From: Gimesia chilikensis
GTDB lineage: Bacteria > Planctomycetota > Planctomycetia > Planctomycetales > Planctomycetaceae
Assembly: GCF_008329715.1 (NCBI RefSeq)
Contig: NZ_VTSR01000017.1
Coordinates: 62,001-126,000, forward strand
Reading direction: 5' to 3'
Length of the DNA stretch: 64,000 nt
This document shows, in pieces, positions 16,152 to 24,729 of the stretch (its first letter is position 1; each line of letters begins with the position of its first letter). A program made the translations under genes and the position numbers. The notes below the pieces were generated by a model. It was not told where the DNA came from, did no database searches, and worked only from the letters and a program-made list of their open reading frames with translations.

Positions 16152-17624
16152 ATGACCATGTCCACTTATGATCGACTTAATAAAACTTCACGCGTATTCC
16201 GCACTGTAGTTCAGGCTCTGATTCTCAGCGTCTGTGTCAGTGCCACGGGCTGCGCCATGTTCAGCGACCGTTCGACCGGATTATCCGCATGGAAACCACC
16301 CTGGTCTAAGAAAAGCGTGACCGACGATCCCACTATCGACAACGTACGCGGCCCCATGCAGCGCGTGCTGCAGACAGCGATGTGGAAAAAAGAACGGGAA
16401 TCCAATTTCATCAAACCTGGCGTTGGTGCAACTGAATACAAAAAAGCCCAGGAATTGTTTGAAGCCAAGAATTACAAAGAGGCTGAAAAAGAATTCAAGG
16501 CCATCGTCAAGAAATTCAAAAACGATCCCATTCGAGAAGACGCTCAGTTCATGATCGCCGAGTGTCAGTTTGCCCGGAAGCGATACTCCTGGGCACAGGA
16601 CAGCTACGATCAGTTGCTGGTAGATTTCCCTTCCACACGTCACCTCGACCAGACGACCAAGCGGATGTTTACCATTGCACGCCACTGGTTGCAGGATCCT
16701 TCGATTATTTCCGGCAGTGAAGTCCATCAGGTTAACCTGGAGGAACCGGGCTCGGACTCCCCCGAACTGCCCGATGATGGTAAAAAACGCAGCAGCCGCT
16801 GGGCACTGGTGCCCAACCTGTTTGACCGCAGTCGCCCTGTGTTCGATACCGAAAACCGTGCTCTCGAAGCCCTCAAGTCTATCTGGCTGCATGACCCTAC
16901 CGGTCCTCTGGCCGATGACGCTCTGATGCTGACCGCCAGTCATTACCTGCAGAAGGGGCGTTACATGGATGCAGACCGGACATTCGGCCTGCTGCGTGAA
17001 GAATATCCGAAAAGTCCCCATTTGAAGGATGCCTTCATGCTGGGAACGCACGTGAAACTCATGTCTTATCAGGGACCCCGCTACGATGCCACCGTGCTCG
17101 ACGATGCTGGAAACCTGAAAGAGACTACACTGCGGATGTTCCCCAACGCCGACAAACAACGGCTGAAGACGGAACTCCAGAAAATCGAATACGCGAAAGC
17201 GAAGCGTGAGTGGGAGACCGTTCAATACTGGATGCGTCGCAGCAAACCCAAGTCAGCAGCAGTCTACTGTAACCTGCTGATCGAACATTATCCCACGTCT
17301 CCCTTTGCCAATCAGGCCCGCGATCTGCTGGCCGAACTGGGACGCGATAACACGAATCATCTCTGGGCCAATTACGCGGTACCAGGGAAAAAGTCAGCTG
17401 TAAAAGAACCAGAACCAGCTCGCTTCTCACTACCGGGCATTCCCGGTTTTGGCGGCGATGAACCCAAGGCGGTTCCCGCCCCGTCCAAAGCACCTGCTGA
17501 ACAGGCACCCGCTGAGGATACGGGACTTGAACCTCCGGCCCGTTTGAGACTGGATGGACTGGACGAACCGATTAGAAGAATTCCGTCAGACGGAGAACCG
17601 GAACCGGCACGGATCCAACTGTAA
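16152..17624 (+). CDS. BamD/YfiO-like outer-membrane TPR lipoprotein
   Basis: A 490-residue lipoprotein. The N-terminal signal has lipobox SATGC (C34; an alternative ATG at 16158 would shorten it by two residues). Tetratricopeptide repeats of the BamD type begin near residue 90 (AQELFEAKNYKEAEKEFKAI, then DAQFMIAECQFARKRYSWA), with more near residue 255 and residue 368. A Pro/Ala-rich tail follows residue 415. BamD helps the Bam complex insert beta-barrel proteins. It is about twice the usual BamD length (about 245), so the assignment is family-level. The lptE gene follows. Confidence 0.8.
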   Translation: MTMSTYDRLNKTSRVFRTVVQALILSVCVSATGCAMFSDRSTGLSAWKPPWSKKSVTDDPTIDNVRGPMQRVLQTAMWKKERESNFIKPGVGATEYKKAQELFEAKNYKEAEKEFKAIVKKFKNDPIREDAQFMIAECQFARKRYSWAQDSYDQLLVDFPSTRHLDQTTKRMFTIARHWLQDPSIISGSEVHQVNLEEPGSDSPELPDDGKKRSSRWALVPNLFDRSRPVFDTENRALEALKSIWLHDPTGPLADDALMLTASHYLQKGRYMDADRTFGLLREEYPKSPHLKDAFMLGTHVKLMSYQGPRYDATVLDDAGNLKETTLRMFPNADKQRLKTELQKIEYAKAKREWETVQYWMRRSKPKSAAVYCNLLIEHYPTSPFANQARDLLAELGRDNTNHLWANYAVPGKKSAVKEPEPARFSLPGIPGFGGDEPKAVPAPSKAPAEQAPAEDTGLEPPARLRLDGLDEPIRRIPSDGEPEPARIQL

Positions 17625-17669
17625 GCCTCTCTGCCTGGCAGAATTGTGTCACCCTGTATGACTTAGTTT

Positions 17670-18191
17670 ATGAAACGTTTTGTGGTCAACCTGTTCGTGC
17701 TGCTGGTGCTGTCAGTCAACCTGCCAGGCTGCGGCTACACCGTCGGCAATTCGTATCAGCCCGACGTACAGACAGTGTATGTACCTATTTTTGAAAATCA
17801 GACTCTGCGTCGTGGGTATGAGTACCAGTTAACTGAGGCCGTGCAGCGTAAGATTCAGTCACGAACTCCCTTCCGACTGGCCAAAGGCATAGAAGCAGAT
17901 ACCAGGCTCACCGGGACCATCAGGAAAATCAATAAATCAGTATTGGGGACCACTCAAAATGACGATCCTCGTAATCTGAATCTGGAGTTTGTCGTGGATG
18001 TCACCTGGGAAGATATGCGAAGTGGCCAAATCCTGTCACAGCAGCAGGTTCCCATTACTGCCGATGTCGTCAACCTGGTTTCCCAGGCTTCGTTTGCACC
18101 GGAAGTCGGGCAATCCCTGGCGACAGCCACCCAGAGAGTCACCGATGAGCTGGCCAATCAGATTGTTCAACTTATGGAAGCCCCCTGGTAA
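17670..18191 (+). CDS. lptE: LptE-like LPS-assembly lipoprotein
   Basis: A 173-residue outer-membrane lipoprotein. The signal ends in a lipobox LPGC (C21), immediately followed by GYTVGNSY as is typical of LptE. The pattern VYVPIFENQT..RGYEYQLTEAVQRKI..RTPFRL is the family core. LptE plugs the LptD barrel that delivers lipopolysaccharide to the outer leaflet. With the BamD-like gene just upstream it forms an outer-membrane biogenesis pair and supports a diderm envelope. Confidence 0.85.
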   Translation: MKRFVVNLFVLLVLSVNLPGCGYTVGNSYQPDVQTVYVPIFENQTLRRGYEYQLTEAVQRKIQSRTPFRLAKGIEADTRLTGTIRKINKSVLGTTQNDDPRNLNLEFVVDVTWEDMRSGQILSQQQVPITADVVNLVSQASFAPEVGQSLATATQRVTDELANQIVQLMEAPW

Positions 18192-18214
18192 ATTTGATCC
18201 ACAAACACACATGG

Positions 18215-18234
18215 TCAGGATCTCTCTATCCTGA
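18215..18234. other. Short stem-loop after lptE
   Basis: TCAGGAT (18215-18221) pairs with ATCCTGA (18228-18234) around a 6-nt loop, 24 nt after the lptE stop. No T run follows, so it may be a weak terminator or mRNA-end hairpin. Confidence 0.3.
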
Positions 18235-18378
18235 TAAAATCCCACACCATTTCAGAAACCCAACAATTTAAACCATCCCCACCTTTCAGATGAACCTGTC
18301 TACTACACAAGTACGGATTGCGAAATCTCATCGGGCCTCAAGCCAGACCTGCAATTCAGGGAAGGATTTGGATATCAA

Positions 18379-19521
18379 ATGAAGTCAAAACCTGTCTTAC
18401 ACCAAAGTGCTCTCACGTTATTCTCCTGGGCGATGCTGACACTGCTTGTGACCGCGTCTCTCGAGGCGCAGGTCGATCAGCGAAAACCACGCCCCGACCC
18501 GGCCGACGCAGTAATGCAGGTCCAGGAACTCCCCAAAGCGCTGGAAGGCATTCTGGAGAAATGGGAAAAGGAATCAGGCAAAATCAATAAACTGGAAGGC
18601 GAGCATGTTCGCATCTGGTATGACGATGTTTTCTGTGTCGAAAAACGCTCCGAGGGAAAATTTTATTACGAGAAACCAGATAAAGGCCGGATCGATATTA
18701 CCGGCATGAAAATTGGTAAGAATGCCAAGCCGGGTAAAGTGAATCCCAAAACAGGAAAACCCTTCATATTACAACCTGGCGAAAATGAGAAATGGATCTG
18801 TGACGGACATCGGATTTTCAAAATTGATGAAGATGAAAAAGCGTACGAAGTCTTTCCGATCCCCCTGGAGCGTCGTGGTGCCAATATCATGGAAGGCCCC
18901 CTGCCGTTCCTGTTCGGGATGCCTGCAAAAACTGCCAAACAACGCTATTATTTAAAACTGATAGATAACTCACCACAACAAATTGTCATCGCTGTCAAAC
19001 CACGTCGGCGGGCAGATGCGGCAAATTACCAGGAAGCCAAAGTCCTGTTGGATCCAAATACGTATCTGCCACGAGCTGTGCAGTTAATTCACCCAGGCGG
19101 GAATCAGTCCACTGTTTACAGTTTCCAAAAAGTGGAAGCGAACAAAGCCAGAGGCATCATCGCCAAAGTATTCGGGAACAGTCCATTTACCCCGGACCTG
19201 GAAGGCTATCAGCTTCAGGGAAAAGTAGTTGCTCAAGCCGATGGTGGCCAGACACAACAACCTGCTCCGCAGCAACAGATCGCCCCCGTTCAACATGCCA
19301 CTTTTAAAGTACCAAATATGGTCGGGCATGACTTTAAATCCGCCAGAAAAGTGCTGGAAGATATGGGCCTGAAACCTCAGTTTCACCGAGGCGATCCTGC
19401 AGAGCAACCCAAGTTGATCTACCAGGTTTATCAGCAGGTCCCTGTACCAGGTTCCGCAGCTCAGAAGGGTCAGACGATTCATCTGAAGCTCTACGTCGAT
19501 CCGAGCAAAGCACAAAACTGA
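18379..19521 (+). CDS. TIGR03009-type secreted protein with C-terminal PASTA domain
   Basis: A 380-residue exported protein. A signal peptide (about residues 1-31, ends SLEAQ) leads into a LolA-like sheet domain of the TIGR03009 planctomycete family (about 50-275), seen in patterns such as IWYDDVFCVEKRSEGKFYYE and WICDGHRIFKIDEDEKAYEV. A Gln/Pro-rich linker follows, then a PASTA domain (about 308-376: VPNMVGHDFKSARKVLEDMGL..., V..Q.P.PG). PASTA usually binds muropeptides or penicillin, so this may bind peptidoglycan. The link is inferred. It follows lptE on the same strand. Confidence 0.8.
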   Translation: MKSKPVLHQSALTLFSWAMLTLLVTASLEAQVDQRKPRPDPADAVMQVQELPKALEGILEKWEKESGKINKLEGEHVRIWYDDVFCVEKRSEGKFYYEKPDKGRIDITGMKIGKNAKPGKVNPKTGKPFILQPGENEKWICDGHRIFKIDEDEKAYEVFPIPLERRGANIMEGPLPFLFGMPAKTAKQRYYLKLIDNSPQQIVIAVKPRRRADAANYQEAKVLLDPNTYLPRAVQLIHPGGNQSTVYSFQKVEANKARGIIAKVFGNSPFTPDLEGYQLQGKVVAQADGGQTQQPAPQQQIAPVQHATFKVPNMVGHDFKSARKVLEDMGLKPQFHRGDPAEQPKLIYQVYQQVPVPGSAAQKGQTIHLKLYVDPSKAQN

Positions 19522-19550
19522 GCCAGGAAAGACAAGAAATAACTCATAGA

Positions 19551-19583
19551 AAAGCCCTGGGGAAACTACCCCGGGGCTTTTTT
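19551..19583. terminator. Bidirectional intrinsic terminator
   Basis: AAAGCCCTGGGG (19551-19562) and CCCCGGGGCTTT (19569-19580) form a 12-bp stem with one G-T pair. T residues on the right (to 19583) and A residues on the left (from 19550) allow it to end both the TIGR03009 gene and smpB, whose stop is inside the T run. Confidence 0.8.
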
Positions 19584-20076
19584 AGTTATTGCGGGCGCGC
19601 ATCGCACGTTGAATATCCATGCGAGCGGAATCTTTCTTGAGCTTCTCTCGCTTGTCGTGCAGTTTACGCCCCTTGGCGATTCCCAGCTTCACTTTCACCA
19701 GGCCACGGGTGAAATAAACGGTCAATGGAATCAGCGTCAGACTTGAGTTCTCGGACCGCTCAGCAAATTTGCGGATCTCGGCTTTCTTCATCAGCAGCTT
19801 CCGGGGACGCCGGGTCTGATGATTCATTGTGTTCGCCTGCGGATACAGCGCGATATCACAGTTAAAGAGCCAGACTTCCCCATCCTGCACGCGGGCAAAC
19901 GCCTCTTCGATGGAGATTTTGTTCGCGCGGATGCTTTTGACTTCGCTCCCCGCCAGCATGATCCCGCAATCGAGTGTATCCAGTATCTCGTAATTGTGAC
20001 GGGCCTTACGATTCTGGCAGACGGTACGCGAATTAGGATCTTCTTTCGAAGCTTTCTTCTTTCCCTTTTTACCCAT
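19582..20076 (-). CDS. smpB: SsrA (tmRNA)-binding protein SmpB
   Basis: A 164-residue cytosolic protein that binds tmRNA and brings it to stalled ribosomes for trans-translation. Family signature is clear: ARHNYEILDTLDCGIMLAGSEVKSIR, then HQTRRPRKLLMKKAEI, and the basic C-terminal tail GKKxHDKRExLKxxxARxDI with an unstructured Arg-rich end. The N-terminus carries about 15 extra Lys-rich residues. No tmRNA gene is visible in this window. Confidence 0.95.
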   Translation of the reverse strand: MGKKGKKKASKEDPNSRTVCQNRKARHNYEILDTLDCGIMLAGSEVKSIRANKISIEEAFARVQDGEVWLFNCDIALYPQANTMNHQTRRPRKLLMKKAEIRKFAERSENSSLTLIPLTVYFTRGLVKVKLGIAKGRKLHDKREKLKKDSARMDIQRAMRARNN

Positions 20077-20154
20077 TGCCAGAATCTCCTGAAGTCACCC
20101 GGTTAATCGGGCGAACGATGCTTACTCTAAAGACGTACATTTTAACCGAGAATG

Positions 20155-20215
20155 AACTGATTTCAATCAGTTTGAAATCACACGCGCGTCTGGTATCGAC
20201 ACGCGTACGTGTGAT
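20155..20215. repeat. Nested inverted repeats between smpB and the membrane-protein gene
   Basis: Three overlapping perfect inverted repeats: AACTGATT/AATCAGTT (20155-20172), GATTTCA/TGAAATC (20159-20179) and ATCACACG/CGTGTGAT (20177-20215). They lie between the end of the membrane-protein gene (20236) and the smpB start (20076), on the minus strand. They could terminate the upstream transcript or regulate smpB. Confidence 0.5.
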
Positions 20216-20235
20216 CTGGTTCAGCAGTAAATCAC

Positions 20236-20985
20236 TTAATTGCTGTCCTGTCGCAGTTGAACCTGCAGGGCTCCCAACATCCGGGTAATCTGCTTTTCCT
20301 TACTGGAGATGAAAGGAACATTATCCAGCACAATGGCCCGCGGCTCATTACGGGGATGCAGTACCAGTCGACCGGAACGCAGCAGGAGATATTCAAAGAT
20401 ATCGCTGATTTCCTTGTCAATCTTCAGATTGGGAGCCGAGAATCGTTCGAGGTCACTCAGGAATCCATGGTGATGCAGCAGTTCATTACCACGAACTTCC
20501 CAATAGTCAAAGCGAACATAAATACCCACGCAGATAAAGATCAGCCCCAGAATTCCGGAGAACATCCAGTACATCTGAGAATTGGCCCAGGGACGCAGAC
20601 TTTTCAGGAAATTCGACAGTGCGGGGACAATTTCCGGGTTAAACCGCAGGATCATCCAGGCCCCCATAAACAGAGCCACGCCGAGGAAGAACAGCGTCAA
20701 CGACGTGGTGCGAGGAAAGTCAAACGCCAGTACTGTCAGATTAAAGCCAAAGACGCCCAGAAAGATCAGGGCCATGACTTCAGCCGTATGTTCCGATTTA
20801 CCGCCCACATACGCTGATTCTCCGGCGAATGTCATGAAAATCGCTGCTGCGATTGAGACGATCAGGGTTGGATAGAGAAACACAATCTTGGGGTAGGAAA
20901 TCAGGTAAATACGGTCGGGGACATCATCTTTGTGCTGCCCGGCTCCCGGTTTCAGTTCCTCACCCATCGTGGAATCATCGGCCAT
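20236..20985 (-). CDS. Integral membrane protein of unknown function
   Basis: A 249-residue protein (if started at ATG 20985). About five hydrophobic segments occupy the N-terminal half. The second half is a soluble domain resembling a small PH-like beta domain (VRFDYWEVRGNELLHHHGFLSDLERFSAPNLKI). An upstream ATG at 21003 adds six residues, but AAGGGA lies 7-8 nt before the ATG at 20985, which I prefer. I know the architecture from planctomycetes only as conserved hypothetical. Confidence 0.7.
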   Translation of the reverse strand: MADDSTMGEELKPGAGQHKDDVPDRIYLISYPKIVFLYPTLIVSIAAAIFMTFAGESAYVGGKSEHTAEVMALIFLGVFGFNLTVLAFDFPRTTSLTLFFLGVALFMGAWMILRFNPEIVPALSNFLKSLRPWANSQMYWMFSGILGLIFICVGIYVRFDYWEVRGNELLHHHGFLSDLERFSAPNLKIDKEISDIFEYLLLRSGRLVLHPRNEPRAIVLDNVPFISSKEKQITRMLGALQVQLRQDSN

Positions 20986-21426
20986 GATCGAATCCCTTAT
21001 CATTATTCACTGGTGCTGGAGTCTGACGCTGAAACGCAGACCCCGTTATTAATCGAATAGACTTCCTTGAGCACAACGCATTTTGAGCCGCCAGGGATCA
21101 CCAAAACCTGCGAGCAGAGCCCGATTTGAGCACTGTCTCGGTGGAAATGTGTAGTATCCCCGGCAATTCAGAACCGTTAGTGTTCCGCAATAGTAGACGT
21201 GCTGAATGCGGACTGCAAGGCTGTTTAGGGACTGATACTTAGGACCTGCTACCTATATTCCCACCTGGCTGAGTTGTCGCTAGATGGGAAAGGGCCACTG
21301 TGTTTGCCGATTATCACTGCGACTGGCTCTATTTTGTATAAAATATACAAAGAAAAATATATATAATATATAAAAATCAAAAGTAAGGACTTACTCACCT
21401 CCCGATTCCTTGGTACATATTAATGT
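20986..21426. other. Intergenic region, 441 nt, between divergent genes
   Basis: The left part is mixed sequence; the right part (21331-21390) is a very AT-rich stretch. It includes a perfect 17-nt palindrome TTGTATA-AAA-TATACAA (21334-21350), similar in form to the one at 250-264. It probably holds the promoter for the PSCyt1-type operon. No RNA gene was seen. Confidence 0.45.
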
Positions 21427-24400
21427 ATGAAAATACGATTGCCTGAACCCGTTCGTATCGTTTCAGTTCTGGGATTTTTAACCCTGATCACTGTCTCTAC
21501 GCCCACCTTAGAGGCGGCAGAGAAGGTTGACTACCTGAAACAGATCAAACCACTGCTGACCGAAAAGTGCTACTCCTGCCACAGTGCCCTCAAGCAGGAA
21601 GCTGAGCTACGCGTTGAAACTCGCGAGTTGATGCTCAATGGCGGTGACAGCGGCGCAGCCCTCGTTCCCGGCAAACCGGATGACAGCCTGATGCTCTACC
21701 GGATCATGGCAGAGGGGGACGAACAGATGCCTCCACCTGAGGAAGGTGCACGTCTCTCAGCCAAACAGATCGAACTCATCAAAACCTGGATTGAGCAGGG
21801 AGCAGAGTCGCCGGCTGAAACGATACCCGGGCGACCGGAAGACCACTGGGCCTTCCAGCCTCCCGTCAAAGCCAAACTTCCTGCAGGAAATCATTCAAAT
21901 CCGATTGATGCACTCCTGGGGGAAAAACAACAGTCACAGAACCTGACCCCGGTCGCTCCGGCTTCCAGGCGAATTTTACTCAGACGTGTCTATCTGGATC
22001 TGATCGGCCTGCCACCTTCACCGGAAGAGATCGAACAGTTCGTAAACGACACCAATCCCAAAGCCTATGAAAAAGCCGTCGATCGCCTGCTGGCCAGTCC
22101 CCAATACGGAGAACGCTGGGGCAGACACTGGATGGATATCTGGCGTTATACAGACTGGTACGGTCTGGGAAAACAGTTACGTTACAGCCAGAAGCATATC
22201 TGGCACTGGCGGGACTGGATAATTGAATCGCTGAATAACGACAGCAGCTACGCAGAGATGGTGCAGGACATGCTGGCGGCAGACGAAATCAAGCCGACCG
22301 ATCGCGATGCACTGCGGGCCACCGGTTTCCTCGCAAGACACTACTACCTGTTTAACCGCACGACCTGGCTGGACAGCACCCTGGAACACACCTCGAAAGC
22401 GTTTCTGGGACTCACCATGAACTGCGCCAAGTGTCATGATCACAAGTATGACCCTCTGACGCATCACGACTATTACCAGATGCGGGCCATCTTCGAACCA
22501 TATCAGGTCCGCCTGGATCCTGTTCCGGGAGTCACCGACTTGGAGCAAGACGGGCTCCCGCGGATCTTCGATGCCCACAATGATGCCAAGACCTACGTGC
22601 ATGTCCGGGGTAACGAAAAAGATCCTGACAAAAGCCAGGCCATGCCGCCTGCAACACCGGAGATTTTCACGTTCCGAGAATATAAGCCTGCACCGGTCTC
22701 TCTCCCCGCAACCGCACATCATCCTGCCCTGCAGGAATTTGTTCTCAAAGACCAGTTAAAAGCCGCTGACGCAAAAATCGCTGCAGCACAGAGCAGTCAT
22801 CAGAAAGCGGAACAGCAACTGGCGGAACTGGAAAAGACGGCCCGGTCTCAGGTTGCTCAAACAAAATCACCTGCTCCTTCCAAACCCTTTCTGATCGATG
22901 ATTTTGCAAAAGCCAATACGGAACTCTGGGAACTCGGTCCCGGACAATGGGCCTATCAGGATGGAAAATTGATCCAGACAAAAACCGGTTACGGCCGCGC
23001 TTACCTGCGATCCAGGGCGGATCACCCCGAGGACTTCCAGGCCACATTCAAATTCAAAACTACAGGTGGTGATAAATGGCGGTCAGTTGGACTCGCATTC
23101 GATGTGCATGGAGATCGGGAAAAGATGATCTACCTGAGTGCGGTCCAGCCCGGTTCCAAGCTGCAGGTCAGCTATAAAGAAGATGCAAAATCCATCTATC
23201 CTTCTGATGGTCGCCACGCCTGCGAAGTCAGCCTGAATGAGAACTATGAGCTGGAGATCAAAGTTCGCGATCAGCTCATCAACGTCTCCCTCAACGGCGA
23301 ACATGCACTCGCTTATTCTCTACCGCTGGCACGGGAAGCCGGGAAAATCGATCTGCTGGCATTCGATGCTGCCGCAGAATTCGATTCTGTCAAGATTATC
23401 CCCCTGCCAGCTGATGCAGAAATGATTCAAGGTAAACAGCCTGCCAAACCGAGCCTGGAAGTCGCGCGGGCCAGGTCCAGAACCGCAGCAGCGGCCCTGC
23501 AGTCGGCAAAACTGTATAAAGCCTCGCTGGAGGCCGCATTCGCCGCGGACAAAGCCGCATATTCTGATCTGCCCGAAGAGAAACAGACCGAATTGAAACG
23601 CGCTGCCGCTCTGGCGGCCCGTCAGTATGAACTGGCCCAGGCGGAAGAGAAACTGGCTCAGCTGCAGGAAAAACGGCAAGCGACCACTAAGGCTGCAGAT
23701 CAGAAAAAACTGGACAAAGAGATTCAGACCGCCGACAGCAAACTGCAGGCAGCCCGGAAAGCGATTGAGGAACCAGGTGAGAAATACACACGGGTTCGTG
23801 CTTCGCGTAAGGCACTGGAGGGGCCAGCTGAAACGGAAGCTTCCCGTTCACAGCCTTACCCCACAACCAGCACCGGCCGACGCACCGCCTTCGCCCGCTG
23901 GGTCACTGATCGCCAGAATCCGCTGACCGCCCGTGTCGCCGTCAACCACATCTGGTTGAGGCACTTCGGTCAGCCACTGGTAGAAGATGTAACCGACTTC
24001 GGCCTGCGTTCCAAACAGCCACTGCATCAGGATCTGCTGGACTGGCTGGCAGTCGATTTCATGGAACACAACTGGAGCATGAAACACCTGCATCGCCTGA
24101 TGGTCACATCACAGACTTATCAACTCAGCAGTTCAACCCGCGACGCCGACCCAGAGACACTCAAAGCCGATTCAGCCAATGCGTACTACTGGCGTCGGAA
24201 TACTGTCCGCATGGAATCGGAAGTCATCCGTGACAGCCTGCTCTCCCTGGCCGGAGAACTGGATCTGACGCTGGGTGGCCCGACTATTGATCCCAATAAA
24301 AATACAGACAGCAAACGCCGCAGCCTGTACTTCACTTACTCTCGTGACTCCCAGGAAAAATTCCTGAGTATGTTTGATGCTGCTGACATCTTTGCCTGTT

Positions 24401-24720
24401 ACCGTCGCCAGGAAAGCGTTGTTCCCCAGCAGGCACTGGCTCTGGCAAACAGTAAAGTTTCCTTGCAGATGGCACGTAAAATCACAGCTCGATTACGAAA
24501 ACAGGCTCCCGAAGCTAATGACGAGGAATTCGTCAAGCGTGCCTATGAACTGATTCTCTGTGTCGAACCGACGGCGGAGGCCCAGTCACTCTGTCTGCAG
24601 GCACTGGGGGAAATGCAATCCGTGCTCAAGGCGTCCGGGCAAAAAGATCCGCTCTGGCGCTCCCGCGAGAACCTGGTTCACGCCTTACTCAATCATAATG
24701 ATTTCATCACCATTCGCTGA
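21427..24720 (+). CDS. PSCyt1 / DUF1549 / DUF1553 planctomycete cytochrome-type protein
   Basis: A 1,097-residue exported protein (signal peptide 1-30). The PSCyt1 domain shows a heme motif CYSCH (C48, C51, H52) and the axial Met in QMPPP (M101). DUF1549/PSCyt2 follows, with a second cysteine/heme-like motif CAKCHDHKYDP (C333, C336, H337). Next is a concanavalin-like module (about 485-665), then a long Ala/Lys/Gln-rich coiled coil (about 670-800), and the DUF1553/PSD1 domain to the C-terminus (RRLYF and EVIRDSLLSLAGELD patterns). The pair with DUF1501 that follows at once is typical of planctomycetes and linked by others to sulfated polysaccharide or energy metabolism; the function is not established. 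Confidence 0.88.
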   Translation: MKIRLPEPVRIVSVLGFLTLITVSTPTLEAAEKVDYLKQIKPLLTEKCYSCHSALKQEAELRVETRELMLNGGDSGAALVPGKPDDSLMLYRIMAEGDEQMPPPEEGARLSAKQIELIKTWIEQGAESPAETIPGRPEDHWAFQPPVKAKLPAGNHSNPIDALLGEKQQSQNLTPVAPASRRILLRRVYLDLIGLPPSPEEIEQFVNDTNPKAYEKAVDRLLASPQYGERWGRHWMDIWRYTDWYGLGKQLRYSQKHIWHWRDWIIESLNNDSSYAEMVQDMLAADEIKPTDRDALRATGFLARHYYLFNRTTWLDSTLEHTSKAFLGLTMNCAKCHDHKYDPLTHHDYYQMRAIFEPYQVRLDPVPGVTDLEQDGLPRIFDAHNDAKTYVHVRGNEKDPDKSQAMPPATPEIFTFREYKPAPVSLPATAHHPALQEFVLKDQLKAADAKIAAAQSSHQKAEQQLAELEKTARSQVAQTKSPAPSKPFLIDDFAKANTELWELGPGQWAYQDGKLIQTKTGYGRAYLRSRADHPEDFQATFKFKTTGGDKWRSVGLAFDVHGDREKMIYLSAVQPGSKLQVSYKEDAKSIYPSDGRHACEVSLNENYELEIKVRDQLINVSLNGEHALAYSLPLAREAGKIDLLAFDAAAEFDSVKIIPLPADAEMIQGKQPAKPSLEVARARSRTAAAALQSAKLYKASLEAAFAADKAAYSDLPEEKQTELKRAAALAARQYELAQAEEKLAQLQEKRQATTKAADQKKLDKEIQTADSKLQAARKAIEEPGEKYTRVRASRKALEGPAETEASRSQPYPTTSTGRRTAFARWVTDRQNPLTARVAVNHIWLRHFGQPLVEDVTDFGLRSKQPLHQDLLDWLAVDFMEHNWSMKHLHRLMVTSQTYQLSSSTRDADPETLKADSANAYYWRRNTVRMESEVIRDSLLSLAGELDLTLGGPTIDPNKNTDSKRRSLYFTYSRDSQEKFLSMFDAADIFACYRRQESVVPQQALALANSKVSLQMARKITARLRKQAPEANDEEFVKRAYELILCVEPTAEAQSLCLQALGEMQSVLKASGQKDPLWRSRENLVHALLNHNDFITIR

Positions 24721-24729
24721 AGGTGCCTC

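Noticed and set aside
16281-17225. Long antisense frame inside the BamD-like gene
   Set aside because: The plus-strand gene has a lipobox and TPR repeats; the antisense frame has no recognisable features.
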